A model generated the notes under the pieces. That model saw nothing but the letters and a program-made list of their open reading frames with translations. It was not told the origin of the DNA and did no database searches. From Kiritimatiellia bacterium (GTDB lineage Bacteria > Verrucomicrobiota > Kiritimatiellia > RFP12 > DVOR01), in assembly GCA_017558005.1 (NCBI GenBank), contig JAFYWN010000014.1:81902-145901 (forward strand): DNA of 64,000 bases, in the 5' to 3' direction. Of the stretch, positions 1-7,342 are shown piece by piece. The translations under genes were made by a program, and so were the position numbers. Each line of letters starts with the position of its first letter. Within the stretch, counting starts at the first letter, position 1.

Positions 1-217
1 TCATGAAAAGGCTGAAATAGCAACCTTTCACAGCAGATCGGGGCGGGGTAAAGGGGCGCAACCCAGAAACAACGAAAAAGAAAACGCATTTTTTGTTGAT
101 TTCAATTGCTCAATCATGGTACTATGTTGTCGTTGTGATGTGCCTTCGAGTGAAGTGTCACATGAACGAAAAGGGGATAAAACCCCGTAAACAAGGACTT
201 TTAACGAGGCAAACGCA
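1..217. other. left edge, no gene recognised
   Basis: No coding sequence is supported here. The stretch leads into the secreted-protein gene at 218. A possible promoter TTGATT (96-101), 18-bp spacer, TACTAT (120-125) lies about 95 bp before that start, and a GAGG ribosome-binding site sits at 206-209. The promoter is a weak match to consensus. Confidence 0.3.
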
Positions 218-925
218 ATGAACTTCAAGACGATTCTTGCATGCGCAGCTCTCTTAATTGGCATCGGCACCGCCACCGCCGCAGTTGAATCGGATGTCGT
301 CGGATACACCACCATCACCATGGAGGCAGGTAAGTGGTATATGGTCGGGACGCCTTTTGTGGCCTTGGATGATGCCACCGCGAAGTTGAATAATGTGTTC
401 ACTATTGGTTTTGGCGAGGGTGACACTTTACAACTTTATAAAGACGGTCAAGGTTACTCAACCTATCGCTGGAATAAGTATAAGAATGGTTGGGCTACCT
501 CTACGTTCTCGGTTGCATCTCTTGCAGATGTGGTCCTTCCTGCTGGTCAGGCCGTTTTCATCAATAAAAAAATTGATGGCGAAGTAGTTCTTTCTGGCAA
601 GGTCGCAGTTGAAGAGGCTGTTACATTTGGTAGTGAAGCGGGTAATGCTTGGGATCAATTCGTTTGCGTTTACCCTGAAACTGTTAAATTGAATTCTATC
701 ACATGGACAGGGATGGCTGAAGGGGATACGCTTCAGATTTATAACCCTGGTGATGAAGTAGCGGGTGTCGCAGCGGGTTATGTTACTTATCGTTGGAATA
801 AGTACAAGAATGGCTGGGCCACATCTACGTTCTCGGTCGCACCTCTTGCAGAAGTGAATGTTCCCGCGGGTCAGGCATTCTTTGTAAATAAGAAGTCGGC
901 GGGTAAGGCGACTTGTGTTCGCTAA
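218..925 (+). CDS. secreted protein of two tandem repeat domains
   Basis: A 235-residue protein with an N-terminal signal peptide: Lys4, then a hydrophobic stretch ending in Ala-rich residues about 17-22. The mature part is two copies of a domain of about 105 residues. Each copy has a GDTLQ(L/I)Y motif, then the block YRWNKYKNGWATSTFSVA, then a PAGQAxFxNKK motif. The 18-residue block is identical in both copies, but its codons differ at six synonymous positions and no non-synonymous one, so the sequence is under constraint rather than freshly duplicated. It is probably exported to the periplasm or cell surface. The next gene, a PEP-CTERM protein, starts 36 bp downstream with its own AAAGGGA site and is likely co-transcribed. 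I do not recognise a characterised family and infer no enzymatic role. Confidence 0.75.
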   Translation: MNFKTILACAALLIGIGTATAAVESDVVGYTTITMEAGKWYMVGTPFVALDDATAKLNNVFTIGFGEGDTLQLYKDGQGYSTYRWNKYKNGWATSTFSVASLADVVLPAGQAVFINKKIDGEVVLSGKVAVEEAVTFGSEAGNAWDQFVCVYPETVKLNSITWTGMAEGDTLQIYNPGDEVAGVAAGYVTYRWNKYKNGWATSTFSVAPLAEVNVPAGQAFFVNKKSAGKATCVR

Positions 926-961
926 TGTTTACGCGATAGAGATTTATTTGAAAGGGATAAA

Positions 962-1531
962 ATGAAAAAGAAAGTTTTAGCGTTCATTTTTGGCATTGTG
1001 TTTGCCAATATGGCATTTTCCGCGGCCGTTTCGTGGCAGGCGGGTTTCTTCTCTGCAGATTATGCGGATGGAACTTGCTATTTGGTTCTTACGCAGACTA
1101 CGGTTACCGCAGATCAAATTAGTACGTATATTGGTCAAAATGGTTTGACCTATACAGGCTCTGATTTTGTTGCAGCGGGTAATTCTGCAGTTCAGAACAT
1201 GGAAGGTTTTTACTTGACAGAAGGTAAGAGTGACAATCTTGGCGTAGGTAATTATTCTGCATTCTTGTTTGTTCTTTCAAACGATTCTTCGAAGTATCTC
1301 ATCACAACGATTGAGTCGGTCTCCATTACAGATGGCACTCCTCAGGGTGCTAATTATGATATGGGACAGGCATGGGTTGATGAAGCCGGTCAGGCATTTA
1401 TTGCTGCAAGTGGTACCGTTGGCACCACACCTTCCGAACCAGGCACCGGCGGTGGCGATGTCCCCGAACCGACCGCACTTGCTCTCTTGGCACTCGGTGT
1501 GGCAGGTTTCGCACTCCGTCGTCGCGCCTAA
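962..1531 (+). CDS. PEP-CTERM sorting domain protein
   Basis: A 189-residue secreted protein. Residues 1-20 form a signal peptide (KKK, then a hydrophobic core ending AFSA). The middle has no recognised domain and is rich in Ser, Thr and Gly. The linker TTPSEPGTGGGDVPEPT leads into a C-terminal PEP-CTERM signal: the VPEPT motif, a hydrophobic helix, and a terminal RRR cluster. In known systems this tripartite tail is processed by an exosortase, and the protein then goes to the cell surface or exopolysaccharide. No exosortase lies in this window. A strong hairpin terminator follows at once (1551-1580), so this is the last gene of a two-gene unit with the repeat protein upstream. Confidence 0.85.
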   Translation: MKKKVLAFIFGIVFANMAFSAAVSWQAGFFSADYADGTCYLVLTQTTVTADQISTYIGQNGLTYTGSDFVAAGNSAVQNMEGFYLTEGKSDNLGVGNYSAFLFVLSNDSSKYLITTIESVSITDGTPQGANYDMGQAWVDEAGQAFIAASGTVGTTPSEPGTGGGDVPEPTALALLALGVAGFALRRRA

Positions 1532-1550
1532 GCGCACACGGTATAAAAGA

Positions 1551-1580
1551 AAAAAGCGGCAGTCCCTGCCGCTTTTTTTA
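1551..1580 (+). terminator. rho-independent terminator after PEP-CTERM gene
   Basis: A perfect 12-bp stem (AAAAAGCGGCAG paired with CTGCCGCTTTTT), a 3-nt loop TCC and a run of T. It lies 20 bp after the PEP-CTERM stop codon. Confidence 0.9.
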
Positions 1581-1600
1581 TTGTCCCCCCCTCTTCAGAG

Positions 1601-1749
1601 AGATAGGATAGATAAGGCAGGGGAGCAGTATGAGCATGAGGCAGGGGGCGGTGTGAAGTGGTGGCGTGGCGAGTCCCCCTAAATAATCTATCCATAATCC
1701 ATCTGATAACCTATCTGATAGACGGGCCGTTGCCCGTCTCACCTATCTT
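1601..1749 (+). repeat. RAYT-associated repeat, divergent copy D
   Basis: Starts with the GGATAGATAAGGCAGG head shared by all copies. It diverges in the middle, where the first hairpins are lost, and keeps the tail: TCTATCCATAATC, then the GACGGGC-CGTT-GCCCGTC hairpin and a CTATCTT end. It has the same orientation as copies A, B, C and E. The closest partner is copy E downstream of the transposase gene. Confidence 0.7.
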
Positions 1750-1792
1750 CTATGCTTTTAGTCTATCCATCGATGGCGGCTTTCTTACTTCA

Positions 1793-1951
1793 GGATAGAT
1801 AAGGCAGGCAACGGCCTGCCGCTCAGATAGGTGAGGGATAGATAAGCGGCTCCGCCGCGGATACCATGAGGCGACCATCTGCGAGGAGCCCTAAATAACC
1901 TATCCATAATCTATCTGACAGACGGGCCGTTGCCCGTCTCATCTATCTTTT
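1793..1951 (+). repeat. RAYT-associated hairpin repeat, copy A
   Basis: A full-length unit of about 155-160 bp with three GC-rich inverted repeats in order: GGCAGGC-AACG-GCCTGCC, then GCGGC-TCC-GCCGC, then GACGGGC-CGTT-GCCCGTC. TCTATCCATAATC lies between the last two. A short spacer containing AAAGAAACCTCGTCCGCG joins it to copy B, and the same spacer joins copies E and C on the other side of the transposase gene. This architecture resembles REP/BIME elements mobilised by RAYT transposases. Confidence 0.8.
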
Positions 1952-1972
1952 AAAGAAACCTCGTCCGCGACT

Positions 1973-2127
1973 GGATAGATAAGGCAGGCAACAGCCTGCC
2001 GCTCAGATAGGTGATTGATAGATAAGCGGCTCCGCCGCGGATACCATGAGGCGCCATTTGCGAGGAGCCCTAAATAACCTATCCATAATCTATCTGACAG
2101 ACGGGCCGTTTCCCGTCTCATCTATCC
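1973..2127 (+). repeat. RAYT-associated hairpin repeat, copy B
   Basis: A full-length unit with the same three hairpins as copy A. It begins at GGATAGATAAGGCAGG and ends at the GACGGGCCGTTTCCCGTC hairpin and ATCTATCC. It differs from A by a few substitutions and a short deletion near 2054. Confidence 0.8.
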
Positions 2128-2225
2128 ATCTCTCCACCATCTCCCATCTATCTCTCTATCCCTCTCTCTCATCTCTCTTTTATATCTCTATCTCTTTATC
2201 TCTCTATCCCGTCTCATCTATCTTT
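2128..2225 (+). repeat. pyrimidine-rich CTATCTCTC tract
   Basis: About 95 bp made almost entirely of C and T on the plus strand, with degenerate repeats of (A)TCTATC and CTCTC. It separates repeat copy B from the transposase start. It has no coding potential and no purine-rich ribosome-binding site. Confidence 0.6.
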
Positions 2226-2234
2226 TGTTACAAT
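2226..2234 (+). promoter_or_regulatory. possible extended -10 of the RAYT gene
   Basis: TGTTACAAT, an extended -10 form with TACAAT at 2229-2234. The expected transcription start falls at about 2241, which is the ATG itself. No Shine-Dalgarno sequence precedes the ATG, so the mRNA may be leaderless. Inference from position only. Confidence 0.35.
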
Positions 2235-2240
2235 ACTTTT

Positions 2241-3203
2241 ATGAGTACGAAGTCTTATGATTTACCACGACATTCATCTAATGTGAGCCTTATCACGGCT
2301 GCGCATCATGATTTAAAGGGGACAGGGCGTTATTTTGTGACGATGGTCACAGAGGGGCGTCAGCCAGTACTCTCTGTTATTTGTCAGGGTGGGTATGCGC
2401 GCTGGACGGAGGTGGGACAATGTGTGAATGATGAGATTCATGCATTGACAGAGAAATGGCCGATTGCGATTGATCGTTTGGCGATTATGCCAGATCACAT
2501 CCATCTCTGCTTTCGTGTGACTGAAAATCTTAATCAGAGTATTTTGAAGATTTTGTCGAGTTGTCGTAGTTTTGAACAGAAAGAGGCGGGGTTTAATAGT
2601 GATACAAAGCGTCTATGGGAGCGTAAATACCGTTTATTTGTAGCATTTAATCGAGAGGCTTATGGGCGTTGTATTGACTATACTGCGGCGAATCCACTGA
2701 GGTGGTGGTTGACGCATCATCATTCAAAGATACTGACACCACAGATGGTCGAACACGCGCTATTACCGAGTGAATTTCAGTGGCAGGCTGTTGGACATTT
2801 GACACTCTTAGAGTCGCCACTCTTTTTCCCAATTATCATCCATCGTAAAGATACACCCGAACAGGTGGCACAATTAGCGTCTCAAGCTTTACGTGTGGCA
2901 CAAAATGGCGGCGTGATAGTCGGAGGTTTTATTTCTCAAGCAGAAAAGGCTCTATTGAAAGCATTGTATGCGAAAGTGCCAGACTTGAAATTAATTAGAC
3001 TTGTGCCACATACATTGTCTGGTTATAAACCTCCTGCACGTGTGGTAGATGCCTTTGCACAGGGACGGCGTTTATTGTTAACTTCTGTACCTGGGGTACA
3101 AGAAGATGAGACTTGTAGTCGGGTGGTTTGTCTACGTCATAATGCTGTGGCAGAACACTTTGCTGAGACATCTAAGGGACTTTGTTTACCTGAGATAGGA
3201 TAG
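2241..3203 (+). CDS. REP-associated tyrosine (Y1/HUH) transposase with extra C-terminal Rossmann-like domain
   Basis: A 320-residue protein. Residues 25-160 match the IS200-like Y1 transposase fold. They include the HUH metal-binding motif MPDHIHL (His86, His88) and a likely catalytic tyrosine, Tyr147, in IDYTAANPLRW. RAYT enzymes of this type cut single-stranded REP hairpins, and five hairpin repeats flank this gene. Residues about 180-305 form a second domain: WQAVG, a strand FFPIII, VIVGGFISQAEKALL, LIRLVPHTL, then AFAQGRRLLL and CLRHNAVAEHF. From memory this resembles the DprA/Smf (SLOG) Rossmann fold seen in some gut transposases. That assignment needs a profile search. I chose ATG 2241 because the upstream in-frame codons only translate the repeat and pyrimidine tract. 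The stop codon lies inside repeat copy E. Confidence 0.8.
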   Translation: MSTKSYDLPRHSSNVSLITAAHHDLKGTGRYFVTMVTEGRQPVLSVICQGGYARWTEVGQCVNDEIHALTEKWPIAIDRLAIMPDHIHLCFRVTENLNQSILKILSSCRSFEQKEAGFNSDTKRLWERKYRLFVAFNREAYGRCIDYTAANPLRWWLTHHHSKILTPQMVEHALLPSEFQWQAVGHLTLLESPLFFPIIIHRKDTPEQVAQLASQALRVAQNGGVIVGGFISQAEKALLKALYAKVPDLKLIRLVPHTLSGYKPPARVVDAFAQGRRLLLTSVPGVQEDETCSRVVCLRHNAVAEHFAETSKGLCLPEIG

Positions 3204-3326
3204 ATAAGGCAGGGGTGTGTTAAGTGGCGGTGTGTGGAGAGCCTAAATAATCTATCCATAATCCATCTGATAACCTATCCATAACCTATCTGACAGATGG
3301 GCCGTTGCCCGTCTCATCTATCTTTT
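3196..3326 (+). repeat. RAYT-associated repeat, divergent copy E
   Basis: Begins at AGGATAGATAAGGCAGG, whose TAG is the stop codon of the transposase gene. Like copy D it lacks the first two hairpins and keeps the tail with the GATGGGC-CGTT-GCCCGTC hairpin. The spacer AAAGAAACCTCGTCCGCG then leads into copy C, just as A leads into B. Confidence 0.7.
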
Positions 3327-3348
3327 AAAGAAACCTCGTCCGCGCCTG

Positions 3349-3504
3349 GATAGATAAGGCAGGCAACAGCCTGCCGCTCAGATAGGTGATTGATAGATAA
3401 GCGGCTCCGCCGCGGATACCATGAGGCGACCATCTGCGAGGAGCCCTAAATAACCTATCCATAATCTATCTGACAGACGGGCCGTTGCCTGTCTTGTCTA
3501 TCTT
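3349..3504 (+). repeat. RAYT-associated hairpin repeat, copy C
   Basis: A full-length unit nearly identical to copies A and B, in the same orientation. It carries the GGCAGGC-AACA-GCCTGCC, GCGGC-TCC-GCCGC and GACGGGC-CGTT-GCCTGTC inverted repeats. Confidence 0.8.
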
Positions 3505-3978
3505 CCATCCCTCTCTGCTTTTATCCCCTCACTTCTTACTTCTTACTTCTTACTTCTTCCTGCGCCGCAGGCGCCCCCTCGGGCGGTGGATTCGTATCAA
3601 TTTGTGAAATTCGTGGTTCTTAATCCATCCTGGCAGTCCTTTACATGCTTCGCAGATGCGGGGGGATAACCAACCAACGGGGCTACGCCCCGCTCCCCAC
3701 CTTAGTGCGCCACCGATTCGCTTGTCACAGCGGCTCGTCTGAGTGCTGGGGGAGCGCCACTATCACACTGCTGGAGGAGTGGGGCACGCCTTTTGTCACA
3801 GCGGCTCGTCTGAGTGCAGCTAGGGGAGCGGGGAGCGCAGCGTCCCCGTTGGTTGGTAAGGCGCGGCGCGCCTCCGCTCCCACGCTGTGCATGGATGCAT
3901 GAGGCTGCGCTGTGTGAGGAGGATGGCTACCGCTTAGAGAAGTGATCGATAGATAAGCGGCTGTGTAGTGGCTTCGCC
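3505..3978. other. non-coding repeat-rich stretch
   Basis: No credible gene. It contains a short CTTCTTACTT tandem near 3531-3557. A long imperfect inverted repeat follows: CCAACCAACGGGG...GCTCCCC at 3670-3698 and its complement at 3829-3856. A 25-bp exact direct repeat sits inside it (3722-3746 and 3793-3817). At 3948-3962 is a 15-bp remnant (GATAGATAAGCGGCT) of the repeat family around the transposase. The 85-codon frame at 3645-3902 has repeat-driven composition and is not called. Confidence 0.6.
3670..3856. repeat. inverted repeat enclosing a 25-bp direct repeat
   Basis: The arms at 3670-3698 and 3829-3856 both read CCAACCAACGGGG then GCTCCCC, allowing a few mismatches in the middle. Between them is an exact 25-bp duplication beginning TTGTCACAGCGGCTC, with copies starting at 3722 and 3793. 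This could be a non-autonomous element or decayed insertion. No flanking target-site duplication was identified. Confidence 0.55.
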
Positions 3979-5256
3979 TTAGTAGTCCATTAATTTGGAC
4001 CAGGTGGTGGGGGTGCGGCGGTCTTTTTCGGGGGTGACGACGGCGAGGGAGAGGCGCTCGGGGGTGAGGATTTCGGCCGCGAGGGTTTGGATATCTGCCG
4101 CGGTGACGTTTCTAAATCCTTCAAGGATGGCTTCGGGGTCGGGAGGAAGGCCGAAGAGGACACGCCCTGCTGCCCAACCGATGGGGGCGCCGTCCATGCG
4201 CAGTCGGAAGCGTCCGCAGAGGTAGTCGCGGGTGCGGCGGAGCTCTGCGGTGGGGAGGGGTTTTTCAATGATTTTGCGAATTTCTGCGAGGATTGATTTG
4301 GTGCAGTTGGCCGCTTTCGCCGCATCGCATCCCGCGGTAATTAAGAGGGCGCCACAGTCTTGGCAGAGGGTGGTGCCACTGGTTACGCTATAGCAGAGTC
4401 CCTTGCGTTCGCGGATGTTTTGAAAGAGGCGCGACATCATGGTTTCGCCGAGTGCGCAGGAGAGGAAGGAGAGTGCGGGGAGGCGGGAGGCTTCTAAGAG
4501 GCCAGGCGCGCGCCATCCGAAGGCGAGTTGGGTCTGTTGGATTGCGCGGCGGGTGAGGGTGAGGGGGTCTTGGGGGCAGGCGCGAGAGAAGGGTTCGGGG
4601 TCGCGCAGGGTGGTGGGGTTAGAGTGATGTCCCGCGAGTTTCTCAACAGCTCTAACGCACTTTTCGTGGGAGATTCTGCCCGCGAAGGAGAAGACTGTCC
4701 TGGAGGGAGCATACTGTGATGCACGATAGTCCAACAAGGTCTCGCGGGGAATATTGAGGACATTTTCAAGGGTGCCGAGGATGGGGCGCCCGAGGGGATG
4801 GCCGGACCAGAGTTGGCTACCGAGGCGATCCATGGCGACGCTATCGGGTTGGTCATCGTACATAAAGATCTCTTCGGCGATGACTTGGCGTTCGCGGTTG
4901 AGCTCTTTTTCATCAAAGGTCGAGTTGTAGTAGAGGTCGCCGAGGACTTCAAGGGCGGCGAGGGCGCGGTCGTAGGGGAGTTTGGCGTAGTAGCAGGTGT
5001 TATCTTTATCCGTAAAGGCATTGATGGAGCCGCCTTGTCCCTCAATGGCTTGTGAGATTGCTTTGGCGCTACGCTTGGCGGTGCCCTTGAAGAGCATGTG
5101 TTCAATGAAGTGGCTGGCGCCGTTTTGCGCCTCGGTTTCGTTGCGGCTGCCCACGCGCGCATGGATGGCGACTTGTACGCTTTCGGCGTGGGGCTTTTCA
5201 AGGGAGACGACTTTGATGCCGTTGGAGAGTTCGGTGATTTGGAGCGTGTCGAGCAT
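3979..5256 (-). CDS. M16 family zinc metallopeptidase (processing-peptidase type)
   Basis: A 425-residue peptidase of the pitrilysin/M16B type. The inverted zinc motif HxxEH is seen as HFIEH at residues 49-53. The third ligand is a glutamate about 76 residues later, in VIAEEIFMYDD near residue 129. The protein has the two-lobed half-barrel layout of the family: N-terminal catalytic lobe, C-terminal lobe with the R-Y type region CYSVTSG. No signal peptide is evident, so cytoplasmic peptide degradation is likely. The length fits single-unit bacterial M16B proteins. It is the last gene of a minus-strand unit, 11 bp after the double-ABC ATPase, with MarC upstream. There is no clear Shine-Dalgarno, and ATG 5256 is chosen because the family N terminus aligns there. 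Confidence 0.9.
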   Translation of the reverse strand: MLDTLQITELSNGIKVVSLEKPHAESVQVAIHARVGSRNETEAQNGASHFIEHMLFKGTAKRSAKAISQAIEGQGGSINAFTDKDNTCYYAKLPYDRALAALEVLGDLYYNSTFDEKELNRERQVIAEEIFMYDDQPDSVAMDRLGSQLWSGHPLGRPILGTLENVLNIPRETLLDYRASQYAPSRTVFSFAGRISHEKCVRAVEKLAGHHSNPTTLRDPEPFSRACPQDPLTLTRRAIQQTQLAFGWRAPGLLEASRLPALSFLSCALGETMMSRLFQNIRERKGLCYSVTSGTTLCQDCGALLITAGCDAAKAANCTKSILAEIRKIIEKPLPTAELRRTRDYLCGRFRLRMDGAPIGWAAGRVLFGLPPDPEAILEGFRNVTAADIQTLAAEILTPERLSLAVVTPEKDRRTPTTWSKLMDY

Positions 5257-5267
5257 AGGGAAATGGA

Positions 5268-6635
5268 TTAGTGGGCGCCGAGGCGCAGGTGGCGGTCAAA
5301 GCCCTCGGGGATGTGTTCGGGACGATGGGCGATACAAAGAACCGTAAGTGTGGGGATTTCGCACAAGAGGCGCGAGATGAGGCGCAGGAGCTTTTTGCGT
5401 TCGGCAGTTTCGAGATTGAGGCAAGGCTCATCCAAGAGGAGGAGGTCAGGGGAGGCGACCAATGCACGAACGATGAGCACCAAGCGGATGTATCCCGCAG
5501 AGAGGGTGCCAAGGGTGTCATGGAGACGTTCGTGGAGGCCCAACGTGGTGAGGAGGTGGCGCGCAGTGGCGCGTTGGGTCGACGAGGGGGCCTTACGGAC
5601 GCCATTTTTGGTAAAAATGCCAGAAAAGACGACCGCTTCAACGGTCTGCGTGGGGTCAATCGCGGCCTGGGCTTCAGGGGAGACACTCGCAATGCGCGAG
5701 CGAATCTTCCAAAGCGGAACGCCTGGGCCGAGTTTTTGGCCGAAGCGAGTAATGTCGCAGGCGTAAGCGTAGGGATTGTCTCCTGCAATCAAAGAGAAAA
5801 GGGTGGTCTTACCAGAACCATTGGGACCCGTAATGACCCAACGTTCCCCTTGGTGGACCTCCCAATCCAAGTCGTGGAAGAGTTCGCGGCCGCCAGGTTT
5901 GTGCGAGAGTGCACGGATGGAAAGGACGCAGGGCGTGTCTAACGCAGGTGGATTCCGAGAGAAGGAGAGCTTTTCGATTGCTTGAATACGGGGGCGATAG
6001 CGACCCTGCGAGCGAATTTCGCAGTTTTCCAAGCGCAGGCGATGGGTGATGAAGGGAGGGATTTCATCTTCGTTGCGAACGGTTAAGATGAGGGTGCGTC
6101 CCTCCTTCACAAGCGTGGAGAGCGTTTGGGTGAGCGCCTCTCGCATGACTTCATCAAGGCCTGCGTAGGGGTCATCCAAAATTAGGATAGGGGATTGGCG
6201 CAGGATGGCGCGGGCTAAAAGGAGGCGGCGGTGTTCGCCATTACTCAAGTGTACGGTCCAAGAATCAAGGAGGGGCGTCAACTGTAAGGCATCATCTAAC
6301 CAAGCGCGCATACGTTTGAATTCGGCACGTTCCTTTTTCTCTGGTGGGCGTACTTCAAAGGGACTCACGCAGTGGATGGACTCGTAGGTCAGACAATCGG
6401 CCACCGTGCGAAAATCGTATTCAATCGAGGCGTGATAACGCGCTTCAGCCCAGGAACTGCCTGTGGCATTTGCTTGATCTCCAAAGGTGACGAGGCAAGC
6501 GGCGTCAGGATAGAGGCGGGCGAGTTGGGTGGTGAGGAGGGTTTTGCCGCTGCCGACAGGGCCAGAGACAACCCATTGTTCGCCCGCCTTGAGGGTCCAG
6601 GTGCGGGCGGAGAGTGTTACTGAAAAGTCATTCAT
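5268..6635 (-). CDS. duplicated ABC ATPase, ModF-like
   Basis: A 455-residue protein with two ABC nucleotide-binding domains and no membrane segment. Domain 1 has Walker A GPVGSGKT (residues 25-32), signature LSNGEHRRL and Walker B LILDDPY. Domain 2 has Walker A GPNGSGKTT, signature LSAGYIRLV and Walker B LLLDEPC. The second signature departs from the canonical LSGGQ, and the final residue of the second Walker B region is Cys rather than Tyr or Thr. Soluble tandem ATPases of this layout are usually annotated ModF or PhrA-like. Their role is poorly defined, and no molybdate transport genes are adjacent. The start overlaps the marC stop by four bases (ATGA), implying translational coupling. Confidence 0.8.
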   Translation of the reverse strand: MNDFSVTLSARTWTLKAGEQWVVSGPVGSGKTLLTTQLARLYPDAACLVTFGDQANATGSSWAEARYHASIEYDFRTVADCLTYESIHCVSPFEVRPPEKKERAEFKRMRAWLDDALQLTPLLDSWTVHLSNGEHRRLLLARAILRQSPILILDDPYAGLDEVMREALTQTLSTLVKEGRTLILTVRNEDEIPPFITHRLRLENCEIRSQGRYRPRIQAIEKLSFSRNPPALDTPCVLSIRALSHKPGGRELFHDLDWEVHQGERWVITGPNGSGKTTLFSLIAGDNPYAYACDITRFGQKLGPGVPLWKIRSRIASVSPEAQAAIDPTQTVEAVVFSGIFTKNGVRKAPSSTQRATARHLLTTLGLHERLHDTLGTLSAGYIRLVLIVRALVASPDLLLLDEPCLNLETAERKKLLRLISRLLCEIPTLTVLCIAHRPEHIPEGFDRHLRLGAH

Positions 6636-7300
6636 TGGGTAATTGTTTCAAGAATTTTTGCGCCAACGGCGGACTTGTCCAAGAACGCAAAGAGACCGCG
6701 GGCAATCATTTGGGCCGCCATCGCCATGAGGATGACGCCAGAAACTTTAGAGAAGATGCGGATGATGTTTTTGCCAAAGACACGTTCTAATGCTTCTGCG
6801 AAGTAGAGAATCGTGCCGAGGGCAAGGATGGCGCCAAAGAAGCCCACAATGCCAAAGGCAAAGGTAAACCACGAGACGTCGGGCGCCTTTAAGGCTTCTG
6901 CGCCGATGATGATAATCGGCGAGACGCAGGCGGGGCCCATGATAATCGGAATGCCGAGGGGAACCACGATGATGTCGCGAACGCTTGTGGGGCGCGCAGA
7001 GGCGGTGGGGGTGTCGCTACCGAGAGCTAACTTTTGCGCCATAATCATCAACAGAATCCCTGCGCCAATGCGGAATCCATCCAAGTCTAAGCCAAAGAGG
7101 TTGAGAAATACGTTGCCGGCGAAGTAAGAGATGATTGCAACGACAAGCACTACATATGTGACATGTACCGCGACATAGCGTTTGTCTTTTCGAGACGCGC
7201 CTTCTGTCAGCGAGAGGAACATGTTGAGAACGAAGAATGGACAAAACAGGAAGAACAGTTTTACGAAGTTGCCCCAAGCGAATAGTAATGCTTCAGTCAT
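6632..7300 (-). CDS. MarC family integral membrane protein
   Basis: A 222-residue polytopic protein with about six hydrophobic segments. The family-typical stretch is PLGIPIIMGPACVSPIIII, with a conserved Asp-Gly-rich segment (GLDLDGFRIGAGILL) before it. MarC/UPF0056 proteins are inner-membrane proteins of uncertain function. The old link to antibiotic resistance was not confirmed. It is the first gene of a three-gene minus-strand unit with the double-ABC ATPase and M16 peptidase. The start is preceded by AAGGAGAGG and by an extended -10 at 7334-7342. The clustering gives no specific role. Confidence 0.88.
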   Translation of the reverse strand: MTEALLFAWGNFVKLFFLFCPFFVLNMFLSLTEGASRKDKRYVAVHVTYVVLVVAIISYFAGNVFLNLFGLDLDGFRIGAGILLMIMAQKLALGSDTPTASARPTSVRDIIVVPLGIPIIMGPACVSPIIIIGAEALKAPDVSWFTFAFGIVGFFGAILALGTILYFAEALERVFGKNIIRIFSKVSGVILMAMAAQMIARGLFAFLDKSAVGAKILETITQ

Positions 7301-7333
7301 GACCTCTCCTTAAAAGATAAGTAGATGGGTAAA

Positions 7334-7342
7334 AGTATAGCA
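7334..7342 (-). promoter_or_regulatory. extended -10 promoter for the marC unit
   Basis: On the minus strand this reads TGCTATACT, an extended -10, 34 bp before the marC start. A TTGACG lies upstream but 21 bp away, too far for a standard -35. The extended TG may compensate. Confidence 0.45.

Noticed and set aside
2046-2240. Extended N terminus of the RAYT protein
   Set aside because: These codons translate repeat copy B and the pyrimidine tract. The transposase domain only begins after ATG 2241.
1601-3504. CRISPR array or classical insertion sequence
   Set aside because: Repeats are 130-160 bp with internal hairpins and a transposase of RAYT type between them. No terminal inverted repeats or target duplications were found.
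3645-3902. 85-codon plus frame
   Set aside because: It is built on the 25-bp direct repeat and inverted-repeat arms. It lacks a ribosome-binding site and any family.
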